Below are positions 1 to 5,607 of a DNA stretch of 6,709 nucleotides, one piece after another. The position numbers and the translations under genes are program-made. Source of the DNA: JBNJEA01 sp051745395. Lineage in GTDB: Bacteria; Desulfobacterota; Desulfobacteria; Desulfobacterales; Desulfosalsimonadaceae. The stretch covers positions 1 to 6,709 of the forward strand of contig JBNJEA010000153.1 of the NCBI GenBank assembly GCA_051745395.1, written 5' to 3'. Numbering within the stretch: the stretch's first letter is position 1; the number at the start of each line of letters is the position of its first letter. The notes below the pieces were generated by a model. That model had not been told where the DNA came from, made no database searches, and saw nothing but the letters and a program-made list of their open reading frames with translations.

Positions 1-683
1 AAGTCGGCTTCGATCAGGGCGTCATCATAGGGCAGAAAGCCCAGAAACTCGAAATCCGGAAGGTGTTGTTTGAGAAATTCCATGTCTTTTTCCCCGCGGC
101 ACTTGTTGCCGACAAGGGCGATCTTGTCGAGTCCGATTTCGCCGGCCAGCTGCTTGATATGCATGGCCGTGTCGATGCTGCGGCGGCCGGGCTCGACCAC
201 CACCACGAGCCGGTCGACGGCCTGGGCCGTGGCCCGGCCCAGATGCTCGATGCCGGCTTCCATGTCCATGATGACCACATCGTCTCGGGCCAGCACGATA
301 TGGGTGATAAGTGCCTTGAGCAGGGTGCTTTCCGGGCAGATGCAGCCGGCGCCGCCTTTTTTGACGCCGCCCAGGCGCATCATCCGGATGTTGTCGAGTT
401 TGGCGGAAAGCGAATCGGGCAGGTCGTCGACCTTGGGGTTCATTTTGAAAAAACCGCCCACCGAGCCCGGCTTGGCCTCGGTGCGTTCATAGACCAGGTC
501 CTTCATTTCCGAAATGGGGGTGATGCTTTCCGCATCCGGTATCCCGAGCGCGGAGGCCAGGTTGGCGTCCGGATCGGCGTCAATGGCAAGTACGCGTTTC
601 TGGTTCTGGCTCAGTGCCCGGATCAGCATCGCTGAAAACGTGGTTTTTCCGACTCCGCCCTTGCCGCTGATTGCGAGTTTCAT
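1..683 (-). CDS. cooC: CooC-type nickel-inserting ATPase (CO dehydrogenase maturation), 3' end outside window
   Basis: Partial gene read on the minus strand; 227 residues are visible and the C-terminus lies beyond position 1. CooC is a cytoplasmic MinD/ParA-like P-loop ATPase that helps load nickel into the C-cluster of CO dehydrogenase, including the CODH/ACS of the Wood-Ljungdahl pathway. The protein opens with MKLAISGKGGVGKTT, a deviant Walker A with the signature lysine at residue 8 and GKT at 12-14. IDADPDANLA follows at 34-43. The CxC pair, C114 and C116 in GCICPE, is the dimer-interface metal site known from CooC. A Walker B-like VIMDMEAGIEHLGRAT lies at 137-152. CooC proteins are usually about 250-260 residues, so roughly 25-35 are missing. 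The ATG at 681-683 has an AGGA ribosome site at 694-697, ten bases upstream. The partner CODH genes are not in the window. The C114/C116 pair separates it from plain MinD/ParA; a role on another nickel or metal enzyme cannot be excluded. Confidence 0.9.
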   Translation of the reverse strand, partial: MKLAISGKGGVGKTTFSAMLIRALSQNQKRVLAIDADPDANLASALGIPDAESITPISEMKDLVYERTEAKPGSVGGFFKMNPKVDDLPDSLSAKLDNIRMMRLGGVKKGGAGCICPESTLLKALITHIVLARDDVVIMDMEAGIEHLGRATAQAVDRLVVVVEPGRRSIDTAMHIKQLAGEIGLDKIALVGNKCRGEKDMEFLKQHLPDFEFLGFLPYDDALIEAD

Positions 684-739
684 GACTATATTGTCCTTTT
701 TCTGGTATTTGCATTATCGATTGATTTACAAAATTTTTT

Positions 740-768
740 ATAATAACATTAATCATTTTTGGCCACAA
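740..768 (-). promoter_or_regulatory. Candidate sigma-70-type promoter for cooC
   Basis: Read on the minus strand, a -35-like TTGTGG (763-768) and a -10-like TATTAT (740-745) are separated by exactly 17 bases. They lie in the most AT-rich part of the window, upstream of cooC. Transcription would start near 733, giving a leader of about 50 bases with the AGGA ribosome site at 694-697. The -10 matches 5 of 6 consensus positions; the -35 matches only 3 of 6. This is a motif call only. Confidence 0.4.
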
Positions 769-842
769 GTCTATAGTTGGCGCGATCCATTTCGATTTTG
801 GGCTTTTATCGATTTGTACCGGCCTTTATGAATGAGTTGAAT

Positions 843-856
843 TTGATCGGAATCAA
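843..856. promoter_or_regulatory. FNR/CRP-family binding-site-like palindrome
   Basis: The sequence TTGATCGGAATCAA is a perfect TTGAT-N4-ATCAA dyad, identical to the textbook consensus of FNR-type regulators of the CRP/FNR family. It sits between two divergent genes, about 160 bases from the cooC start and about 430 bases from the U32 start. From the predicted cooC transcription start its centre is near -117, far for classical class I or II activation. Its target may therefore be another transcript, or the match may be chance. The regulator is not known from this sequence. Confidence 0.4.
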
Positions 857-905
857 TACTCGGGATCGTCAAGGGGCAAATGTGATAGTTTCGTAAAGAG
901 CAATA

Positions 906-969
906 TACCACAGAGTGCACAGAGATAACGCCCTGAATGGCGATGTTTTTCTATGTGCCCTTTATGGTG
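906..969. repeat. Degraded inverted repeat (CCACAGAG type)
   Basis: The left arm at 906-926 (core CCACAGAGTGCACAGAGA) and the right arm at 949-969 (core CTATGTGCCCTTTATGGTG) are reverse complements at 15 of 21 positions. A small inner stem, CGCC (929-932) with GGCG (939-942), lies near the middle. The arms resemble the CCACAGAG/CTCTGTGG dispersed intergenic repeat that I recall from many anaerobe genomes. The mismatches suggest an old decayed copy. No coding potential is seen. Confidence 0.5.
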
Positions 970-1073
970 AAAAATGATTTATGTAGTTATCCTGAAAACT
1001 GTTATTTGTTCATTTCAAGCAACAAGGATTTCGGGATGATCTGTGGATACAAAAAAAGGGCGTCGCTTCGTCT

Positions 1074-1150
1074 GTCATGCCTGCGGAGGCAGGCATCCAG
1101 TTTTCCAGACGGACAGAAAACCCCTGGATGCCTGCCTCCGCAGGCATGAC
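1074..1150. repeat. Dispersed intergenic repeat with perfect 26-bp inverted arms
   Basis: The arms at 1074-1099 and 1125-1150 are perfect reverse complements over 26 bases around a 25-base centre. Six further pairs are possible inside (GTTTTC 1100-1105 with GAAAAC 1116-1121), leaving CCC bulged. Each arm is itself partly palindromic (GCCTGC...GCAGGC), so cruciform or cloverleaf folds are possible. Read as protein either way, the arms give MPAEAGIQ or MPASAGMT, which commonly appears as spurious hypothetical proteins in bacterial genomes carrying this repeat. No transposase is present, so it would be a non-autonomous MITE- or REP-like element. It has no poly-T tail like that of a standard terminator, although a hairpin this strong could still stop or stabilise transcripts. 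Confidence 0.85.
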
Positions 1151-1287
1151 GACCGGGACGAATTGGTTTTTTTGTTCGGTTTGGGTCTCACGGATGGCCG
1201 AATTCACTTCGCAAAACCATAACTGGAATTTTCCGGATAACCACATTTTTAAAAATTCGTCGATTTTGAACCTGAAAAAGCCTTGTT

Positions 1288-3264
1288 ATGACTCAAAAAA
1301 ATCCCAAAAAACCCGATATACTGTCCCCGGCCGGCAACCGCGCGGGATTTCTCGCGGCGCTCGCCGCCGGCGCCGATGCCGTCTATTGCGGGTTAAAGCA
1401 GTTTTCCGCCCGGATGGCGGCGGAAAACTTCACCATCGAAGAGCTCGCCGCCCTGACGCGGGTGGCCCATGCCCGGAAAACGAAAGTCTATGTCACCTTA
1501 AACAGCCTGGTAAAGCCCGAGGAGCTCGATACCGCGGGCAAGCTGGTCGACCAGTTAAACCGCTATGTGCGCCCGGACGGCCTGATCGTCCAGGACCTGG
1601 CCCTGTTGTCTCTGGCGGCCCAGACCGGCTTTGCCGGCGAAATCCATTTGTCGACCCTGGCCAATGTCAGTTTTGCCGCGGCGATGAAACTGGTTGGTTT
1701 TTTTCCCCAGGTCTGCCGCGTGGTGCTGCCCCGGGAATTGACCGTCGATGAAATGCGCGCGATGGGACAAGCCTGTCCAAAGGGCGTATCCCTTGAAGTT
1801 TTTGTCCATGGCGCCCTGTGCTACGGCGTTTCCGGACGCTGCTACTGGAGCAGTTACCTGGGGGGCAAAAGCGGGTTGCGGGGGCGCTGTGTGCAGCCCT
1901 GCCGGCGGATATACACCCAGCAAAGCCAGCGGGCCCGGTTTTTTTCCTGTCAGGACCTGTGGGTCGATGTGCTGACCAAGGTCTTGCTGAAGGTTCCCAA
2001 GGTTGCCGCCATGAAGATCGAGGGGCGGAAAAAGGGGCCGCATTACGTTTTCTACACGACCCGGGCCTATAAAATGCTGCGCGACCATCCCGGCGACGGC
2101 AGTGTCAAAAAAGAGGCCCTGGCCTGCCTCGACTATGCCCTGGGCCGCAAGGGCACCCATTACAATTTGTTGTCCCAACGGCCCTGGAACCCCATCGATG
2201 TCGATACCCACACGGGTTCCGGCCAACTGGTCGGAAAAGTGGCCGGACCGCAGTCCAAACCGTACATGGAGCCCCGGGAGCCATTGTTTGCCAATGACTT
2301 GCTGCGCATCGGCTACGAGGATGAAGCCTGGCACCGGACCTACCGGGTGACCCGGAGCGTGCCCAAGAAGGGGCGCCTGTATTTGAACCTTTCCGAAAAG
2401 GAACGGCCGGCAAACCAGACATCCATCTTTTTGATCGACCGGCGGGAGCCGGAACTGGCCGAACAGATGGGCAAAATCGAAAAGGCGTTTGAAAACACAA
2501 CGGTCAAGTCCGTGCAGCCGTCGAAGTTCAAAGTCAATCTGCCGGCAAAGGCGCTGGCCCGGTTCCGGCCGTTTGAGATGCAGGTCCGGCGGCATCCGGT
2601 CAAACCGAAAACATCCGCCGACTACAACGGGGCTTGGATCTCAAAGGATACGGACCCCGCGTCCGTGCCGGTGACCGATCACCTGTGGTGGTGGCTGCCG
2701 CCGGTTCTCTGGCCGGATAACGAAGAGGAAATCAAGGCGGTGGTGGACAAGGCCGTAAAAAAGGGCTTTCAGCATTTCGTCATCAACGCCGCCTGGCAGA
2801 TGATTTTCTTCCCCCCGGCCAAGCGCGCCGTTGTCTGGGCGGGCCCGTTTTGCAACGCCGCCAATGAGCTCGCCATTGAAAACCTGGCCGCACTGGGATG
2901 TGCCGGCGTGATTGTAAGCCCGGAACTCGGCCGCACGGATTATACGCACCTGCCCTCGAAAAGTCCGCTGCCGCTGGGCGTGGTGGTATACGGCAACTGG
3001 CCGCTTTGCATCTCCCGGACGGTGGCCGGGCCGCTGGCACAGGATCAGCTTTTTAAAAGCCCCCGGGGAGAACACGGCTGGGTGCATCGCTTTGACGACG
3101 ACTACTGGGTTTTTCCGGATTGGGCCGTGGATTTGCGGTCCCAGTCGGAAACGCTGAAAAAGCTGGGCTATCGGATGTTTGTGCACCTGGACGAGCCGAT
3201 GCCCAGGGGGGTGAAACTCAAAAAACGCCCCGGGAAGTGGAATTGGGATTTGGGATTGAAGTAA
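1288..3264 (+). CDS. U32-family protein (annotated as peptidase U32; probably an RNA-modifying/hydroxylase-type enzyme)
   Basis: A 658-residue cytoplasmic protein. The N-terminal half is a U32 TIM-barrel domain starting at DILSPAGN (10-17), with AGADAVYCGL at 27-36 and IHLSTLAN at 119-126. The family signature is EVFVHGALCYGVSGRC (170-185), followed by RGRCVQPCR (198-206). This supplies cysteines 178, 185, 201 and 205, with another at 221. In U32 proteins such as UbiU/UbiV, conserved cysteines bind a 4Fe-4S cluster. RlhA and TrhP use this fold for prephenate-dependent hydroxylation of 23S rRNA C2501 and tRNA U34. AMKIEGR (241-247) is also typical of the family. The C-terminal part carries a degenerate second half (about 525-560; GPFCNAAN, then GVIVSPELG) like that of long U32 proteins. 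The length is close to E. coli RlhA (about 650). An in-frame TGA at 1273-1275 makes ATG 1288 the only sensible start; the ribosome site (GAAAAAG) is weak. Family assignment is firm; the substrate is not known, so no symbol is given. Confidence 0.88.
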   Translation: MTQKNPKKPDILSPAGNRAGFLAALAAGADAVYCGLKQFSARMAAENFTIEELAALTRVAHARKTKVYVTLNSLVKPEELDTAGKLVDQLNRYVRPDGLIVQDLALLSLAAQTGFAGEIHLSTLANVSFAAAMKLVGFFPQVCRVVLPRELTVDEMRAMGQACPKGVSLEVFVHGALCYGVSGRCYWSSYLGGKSGLRGRCVQPCRRIYTQQSQRARFFSCQDLWVDVLTKVLLKVPKVAAMKIEGRKKGPHYVFYTTRAYKMLRDHPGDGSVKKEALACLDYALGRKGTHYNLLSQRPWNPIDVDTHTGSGQLVGKVAGPQSKPYMEPREPLFANDLLRIGYEDEAWHRTYRVTRSVPKKGRLYLNLSEKERPANQTSIFLIDRREPELAEQMGKIEKAFENTTVKSVQPSKFKVNLPAKALARFRPFEMQVRRHPVKPKTSADYNGAWISKDTDPASVPVTDHLWWWLPPVLWPDNEEEIKAVVDKAVKKGFQHFVINAAWQMIFFPPAKRAVVWAGPFCNAANELAIENLAALGCAGVIVSPELGRTDYTHLPSKSPLPLGVVVYGNWPLCISRTVAGPLAQDQLFKSPRGEHGWVHRFDDDYWVFPDWAVDLRSQSETLKKLGYRMFVHLDEPMPRGVKLKKRPGKWNWDLGLK

Positions 3265-3312
3265 GGTATGAGGTATGAGGTATAAGGTGTAAGGTGTAAG
3301 GTATAGGGTGTG
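3264..3312 (+). repeat. Heptanucleotide tandem repeat, seven units
   Basis: Seven consecutive 7-base units follow the pattern AGGTATG, AGGTATG, AGGTATA, AGGTGTA, AGGTGTA, AGGTATA, GGGTGTG. The first base of the array is the last base of the U32 TAA stop. It fills the front of the gap before the HMG-CoA lyase gene and merges into a G-rich tract. Units differ at one to three bases, so it is an imperfect minisatellite-like array. Slippage here would change the spacing between the two genes without changing either protein. Confidence 0.85.
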
Positions 3313-3339
3313 AGGGGGGAGGGGAAATCGGGTTGAGGG
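3306..3339 (+). other. G-rich tract with quadruplex potential in the lyase leader
   Basis: Five G-runs lie on the coding strand: 3306-3308, 3314-3319, 3321-3324, 3330-3332 and 3337-3339. The gaps between them are 5, 1, 5 and 4 bases. This satisfies the usual G3-N1-7 pattern for an intramolecular quadruplex. It ends about 15 bases before the lyase ribosome site, so if transcribed it would lie in the 5' leader. Folding has not been shown. Confidence 0.4.
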
Positions 3340-3354
3340 TAGCGATTGACGGAT

Positions 3355-3360
3355 AGGGGG
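3355..3360 (+). promoter_or_regulatory. Ribosome binding site bearing on the HMG-CoA lyase start
   Basis: AGGGGG ends one base before the ATG at 3362 but seven bases before the in-frame ATG at 3368. The second spacing is the normal one, so translation may begin at 3368, making the protein two residues shorter. A weaker GGAT at 3351-3354 could serve the first ATG. An in-frame TGA at 3347-3349 excludes starts further upstream. Confidence 0.5.
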
Positions 3361-3361
3361 C

Positions 3362-4279
3362 ATGGAAATGAATGCAGCAGGCAATGTGATCATTCGGGAA
3401 GTGGCCTTAAGAGACGGACTCCAGTCCGAAAAAAACTTTGTGTCCACGGATCGGAAAGTAGCCATCGCCCAATCTTTAGCCAATGCCGGTGTCCGGTACC
3501 TGGAGACCACCTCCTTTGTCAGCCCGAAAGCCGTCCCCCAGCTTTCTGACGCCGCCGATGTAATGGCCGGGGTAACGCGCGGCCCCCTGGCAGACGAAAT
3601 GGTACACGAAGTCATGGTGCCCAACCGGAAAGGGGCGCAGCGCGCCATCGCCGCCGGCGCCGACCGGGTGATCGGGTTTGTTTCCGCCTCCGAGGCCCAC
3701 AACCGGGCCAACCTGGGCCGCGGCATCCGGGAATCGCTTGCCGACCTGGACGCTGTTTTTTCGCTGGCCCATGACCGTTCGGTGCCGGTCGGCATTGCCA
3801 TTGCCGTGGCATTCGGCTGCCCCTATGCGGGCCGCGTTGCCCGCAGCGACGTGTATGACATGGCGGCCCGCTGCGTCGACCGGGGGGCTGACCGCATCAC
3901 GCTTGCCGATACCACCGGCATGGCCAATCCCGCCCAGGTCGGCGATACCGTGGCCTTTTTCAAAGATCGCATGCCCGAGGTCACCTTCTGCCTCCATTTG
4001 CACAACAACCGCGGCATTGCCATGGCCAATCTGTATGCCGGCTATCTGGCGGGCATAGAAGTCTTTGATACTTCGCTGGGGGGTATCGGCGGATGCCCCA
4101 ACGTGCCGCAGGCCGCCGGCAACCTGGCCACGGAGGACGTGGTGTATATGTTTGAATCCATGGGCGTCAAAACGGGAATAAATCTTTTACAATTGATAGA
4201 AGCGGCAAAAAAGCTGGAAACCTTCCTGGAACACCCCTTGCCCGGACAGGTGATGAAAAGCGGGGCCGACGGTTTTTAA
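3362..4279 (+). CDS. Hydroxymethylglutaryl-CoA lyase (mvaB/HMGCL family)
   Basis: A complete enzyme of 305 residues (303 if it starts at ATG 3368). It belongs to the DRE-TIM metallolyases that cleave (S)-3-hydroxy-3-methylglutaryl-CoA to acetyl-CoA and acetoacetate, the last step of leucine breakdown, in the cytoplasm. Key residues are present at the same spacing as in human HMG-CoA lyase. R17 and D18 lie in REVALRDGLQ, and E48 in YLETTSFVSPK. Metal ligands H212 and H214 are in HLHNN. The catalytic C245 lies in GGIGGCPNVPQAAGN, with N254 nine residues on, followed by LATEDVVYM. No other leucine-pathway genes (acyl-CoA dehydrogenase, methylcrotonyl-CoA carboxylase) are in the window, so the physiological role is open and a related HMG-like substrate is possible. 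The 97-base gap from the U32 gene is filled by repeat and G-rich sequence. Its TAA stop overlaps the stop of the convergent antiporter gene. Confidence 0.92.
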   Translation: MEMNAAGNVIIREVALRDGLQSEKNFVSTDRKVAIAQSLANAGVRYLETTSFVSPKAVPQLSDAADVMAGVTRGPLADEMVHEVMVPNRKGAQRAIAAGADRVIGFVSASEAHNRANLGRGIRESLADLDAVFSLAHDRSVPVGIAIAVAFGCPYAGRVARSDVYDMAARCVDRGADRITLADTTGMANPAQVGDTVAFFKDRMPEVTFCLHLHNNRGIAMANLYAGYLAGIEVFDTSLGGIGGCPNVPQAAGNLATEDVVYMFESMGVKTGINLLQLIEAAKKLETFLEHPLPGQVMKSGADGF

Positions 4280-5607
4280 GGGCTTTTTTTGCCCCGTGTT
4301 TCCCCCACCTTTAAAAGCGCGTATTGAAAGGTGACCGGACCGATTACCTGGTTGATGGAAATCATGGCCACAATCGTCACCGCGGCGGCTGCCCCCCAGT
4401 CCGGAAAGTTTTGGGCCAGGATGCCGCAAAGTCCGATGCTTACCCCGGCCTGGGCGAAATAGGCCAGGCCCGCCATTTGCGAAAATACCGGCGGATCTCC
4501 GCTGAGCCGCCCCGACAGCCAGGCGCTTGCCCAAATGAAAAACCCGCGTACCAATGCAAGCACTACCGCCAGCATCCAGGTCTGGCGGAGTACGGAAAGA
4601 TCCAGGGATGCGCCGATCAGCGAAAAGAACAGGACATAAACCGGCAGCGACAGCCGATCGAGTCGATCCATGAAAAATGGGCCCTTTTTCGTGAAGTTGC
4701 GGACAAAAAATCCGGCGGTCATGCAGATGAGCATGGGTTCAAAGTGAAAGCGGATTTCATAAAAGGCGTCCAAAAACCGGGCGAACTGATCGGAAAAAAA
4801 GGTTATCATAAAGGCCAGGACCAGGATGAATACCGGGGTTTCCGCGCCAATGCGGTCAATGTAGAAGGCCACGATCCATCCCACCGCCACGCCGGCAGCA
4901 ATGGAGCCCGTCAACTCCATGCCCACCGTCATCAAAAAAATAACGTCCATATCCACATCCGGGCGCGTCAGCGTCAGGCCGACGGAAACGGTGACGGCAA
5001 ACAGCGCGATGACCAGAACATCAATAATGACGGTGACGCCCAGCGCGGTTTCCGTAAATGGCCCCTTTGCCTTGTTTTCACTGATAACGGCGATGGCCGA
5101 CGAAGGCGAACGCGCGATTGCCAGCACCCCGATCGCCGCTGCGGCGGCTATGGTCACCGGCATGGGGGCATCGCTTAAAAACGGTATGAAAGCGCGCCCC
5201 AACAGGATCAAGCAGAAAACCCCGGCAAAAATCCCGATCACCTGGAACACGACGCCCAGGCAGATGCTTCGGCACCGGCGGCGCAATCCCGCCAGCTCCA
5301 GTTCGCCGCCGGCGGAAAGAGCGATAAACGCCAGCGCCAGGTTATCGAGCAGCTTTAAATCATTCACCGTTTCCGATGTGATCAAGTCGGCCGCATGGGG
5401 GCCGGCCATGACGCCGGCGATAATGTAGCCGGTAATTTTCGGCAGATGAAACCAGGAAAGGATATCGCCCAGCAAATAGGCGCAAAGCAGGAGAAACCCG
5501 AAAGAAAGGGTGGTCCGGGTCCCTTCAGGGCCGCCCCAGACCCCGGGGCCGGCAGATACGAGTGCCATGAAACCGGTGATGATCAACAGCCCCGCTATCC
5601 GCCTCAT
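4276..5607 (-). CDS. CPA2-type cation:proton antiporter-like membrane protein, downstream gene of pair
   Basis: A 443-residue polytopic inner-membrane protein of the monovalent cation:proton antiporter-2 (Kef/NapA-like) superfamily. An N-terminal hydrophobic stretch (5-20) looks like a signal anchor or extra helix. Many further hydrophobic segments follow. ITGYIIAGVMAGP (58-70) is the family's first conserved helix, and SAGGELEL (98-105) corresponds to the usual GLEL motif. ARSPSSAIAVISE (165-177) is the unwound-helix SP motif, and VIIDVLVI (193-200) carries D196 at the position of the conserved transport aspartate. AQAGVSIG (385-392) lies in the last core helices. The chain ends at 443 with no C-terminal RCK/TrkA-N regulatory domain as in KefB/KefC. 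ATG 5605-5607 overlaps the upstream TGA (5604-5606) as ATGA, so translation is probably coupled. A GGAGG site lies nine bases upstream. Na+ versus K+ specificity cannot be told. Confidence 0.85.
   Translation of the reverse strand: MRRIAGLLIITGFMALVSAGPGVWGGPEGTRTTLSFGFLLLCAYLLGDILSWFHLPKITGYIIAGVMAGPHAADLITSETVNDLKLLDNLALAFIALSAGGELELAGLRRRCRSICLGVVFQVIGIFAGVFCLILLGRAFIPFLSDAPMPVTIAAAAAIGVLAIARSPSSAIAVISENKAKGPFTETALGVTVIIDVLVIALFAVTVSVGLTLTRPDVDMDVIFLMTVGMELTGSIAAGVAVGWIVAFYIDRIGAETPVFILVLAFMITFFSDQFARFLDAFYEIRFHFEPMLICMTAGFFVRNFTKKGPFFMDRLDRLSLPVYVLFFSLIGASLDLSVLRQTWMLAVVLALVRGFFIWASAWLSGRLSGDPPVFSQMAGLAYFAQAGVSIGLCGILAQNFPDWGAAAAVTIVAMISINQVIGPVTFQYALLKVGETRGKKSP

Larger units (their letters stand above)
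684..1287. other. Repeat-bearing intergenic region between divergent cooC and U32 genes
   Basis: About 600 bases with no convincing gene. The part next to cooC (about 690-900) is visibly AT-rich compared with the flanking coding sequence. The contents I can support are the cooC promoter candidate, an FNR/CRP-type palindrome at 843-856, a degraded inverted repeat at 906-969 and a large perfect inverted repeat at 1074-1150. Short open frames here have no ribosome site or family signature, and those over 1074-1150 are simply the repeat read as protein. No clear promoter for the U32 gene was found in 1151-1287. Confidence 0.7.

Noticed and set aside
63..635. Long plus-strand frame opposite cooC
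   Set aside because: Antisense shadow of a clear CooC coding sequence; its composition (histidine, glycine, aspartate rich) is typical of reverse reading of GC-rich genes.
937..1149. 70-residue plus-strand frame in the intergenic region
   Set aside because: Starts inside the degraded repeat and ends in the hairpin repeat; no ribosome site and low-complexity, repeat-derived residues.
1190..1210. Sigma-54-like promoter before the U32 gene (TGGCC...TTCGCA)
   Set aside because: The GG to GC distance is 13 rather than the required 10 bases, so it does not fit the -24/-12 geometry.
1010..1246. Minus-strand short frame over the inverted repeat
   Set aside because: Contains the same repeat-derived MPAEAGIQ and MPASAGMT peptides; no ribosome site or family signature.
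1077..1751. Open frame starting MPAEAGIQ, running from the inverted repeat into the U32 gene
   Set aside because: Its start is the repeat arm itself, and the rest is out of frame with a well-supported gene; it is a repeat artefact.
3264..3312. CRISPR-like array
   Set aside because: Units are 7 bases with no spacers and no cas genes; it is a simple tandem repeat.
2641..3801. 386-residue minus-strand frame across the end of U32 and the start of the lyase gene
   Set aside because: Antisense to two well-supported genes, and reads the heptamer repeat as a PHTLYLTPYTLYL-type peptide; no family features.
4280..4294. GGGC-T7-GCCC as an intrinsic terminator
   Set aside because: Only four base pairs with the T-run in the loop rather than after the stem, and it lies inside the antiporter coding region.
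4324..5178. 284-residue plus-strand frame opposite the downstream antiporter gene
   Set aside because: Highly charged, low-complexity antisense translation of a hydrophobic membrane protein gene; no recognisable domain.
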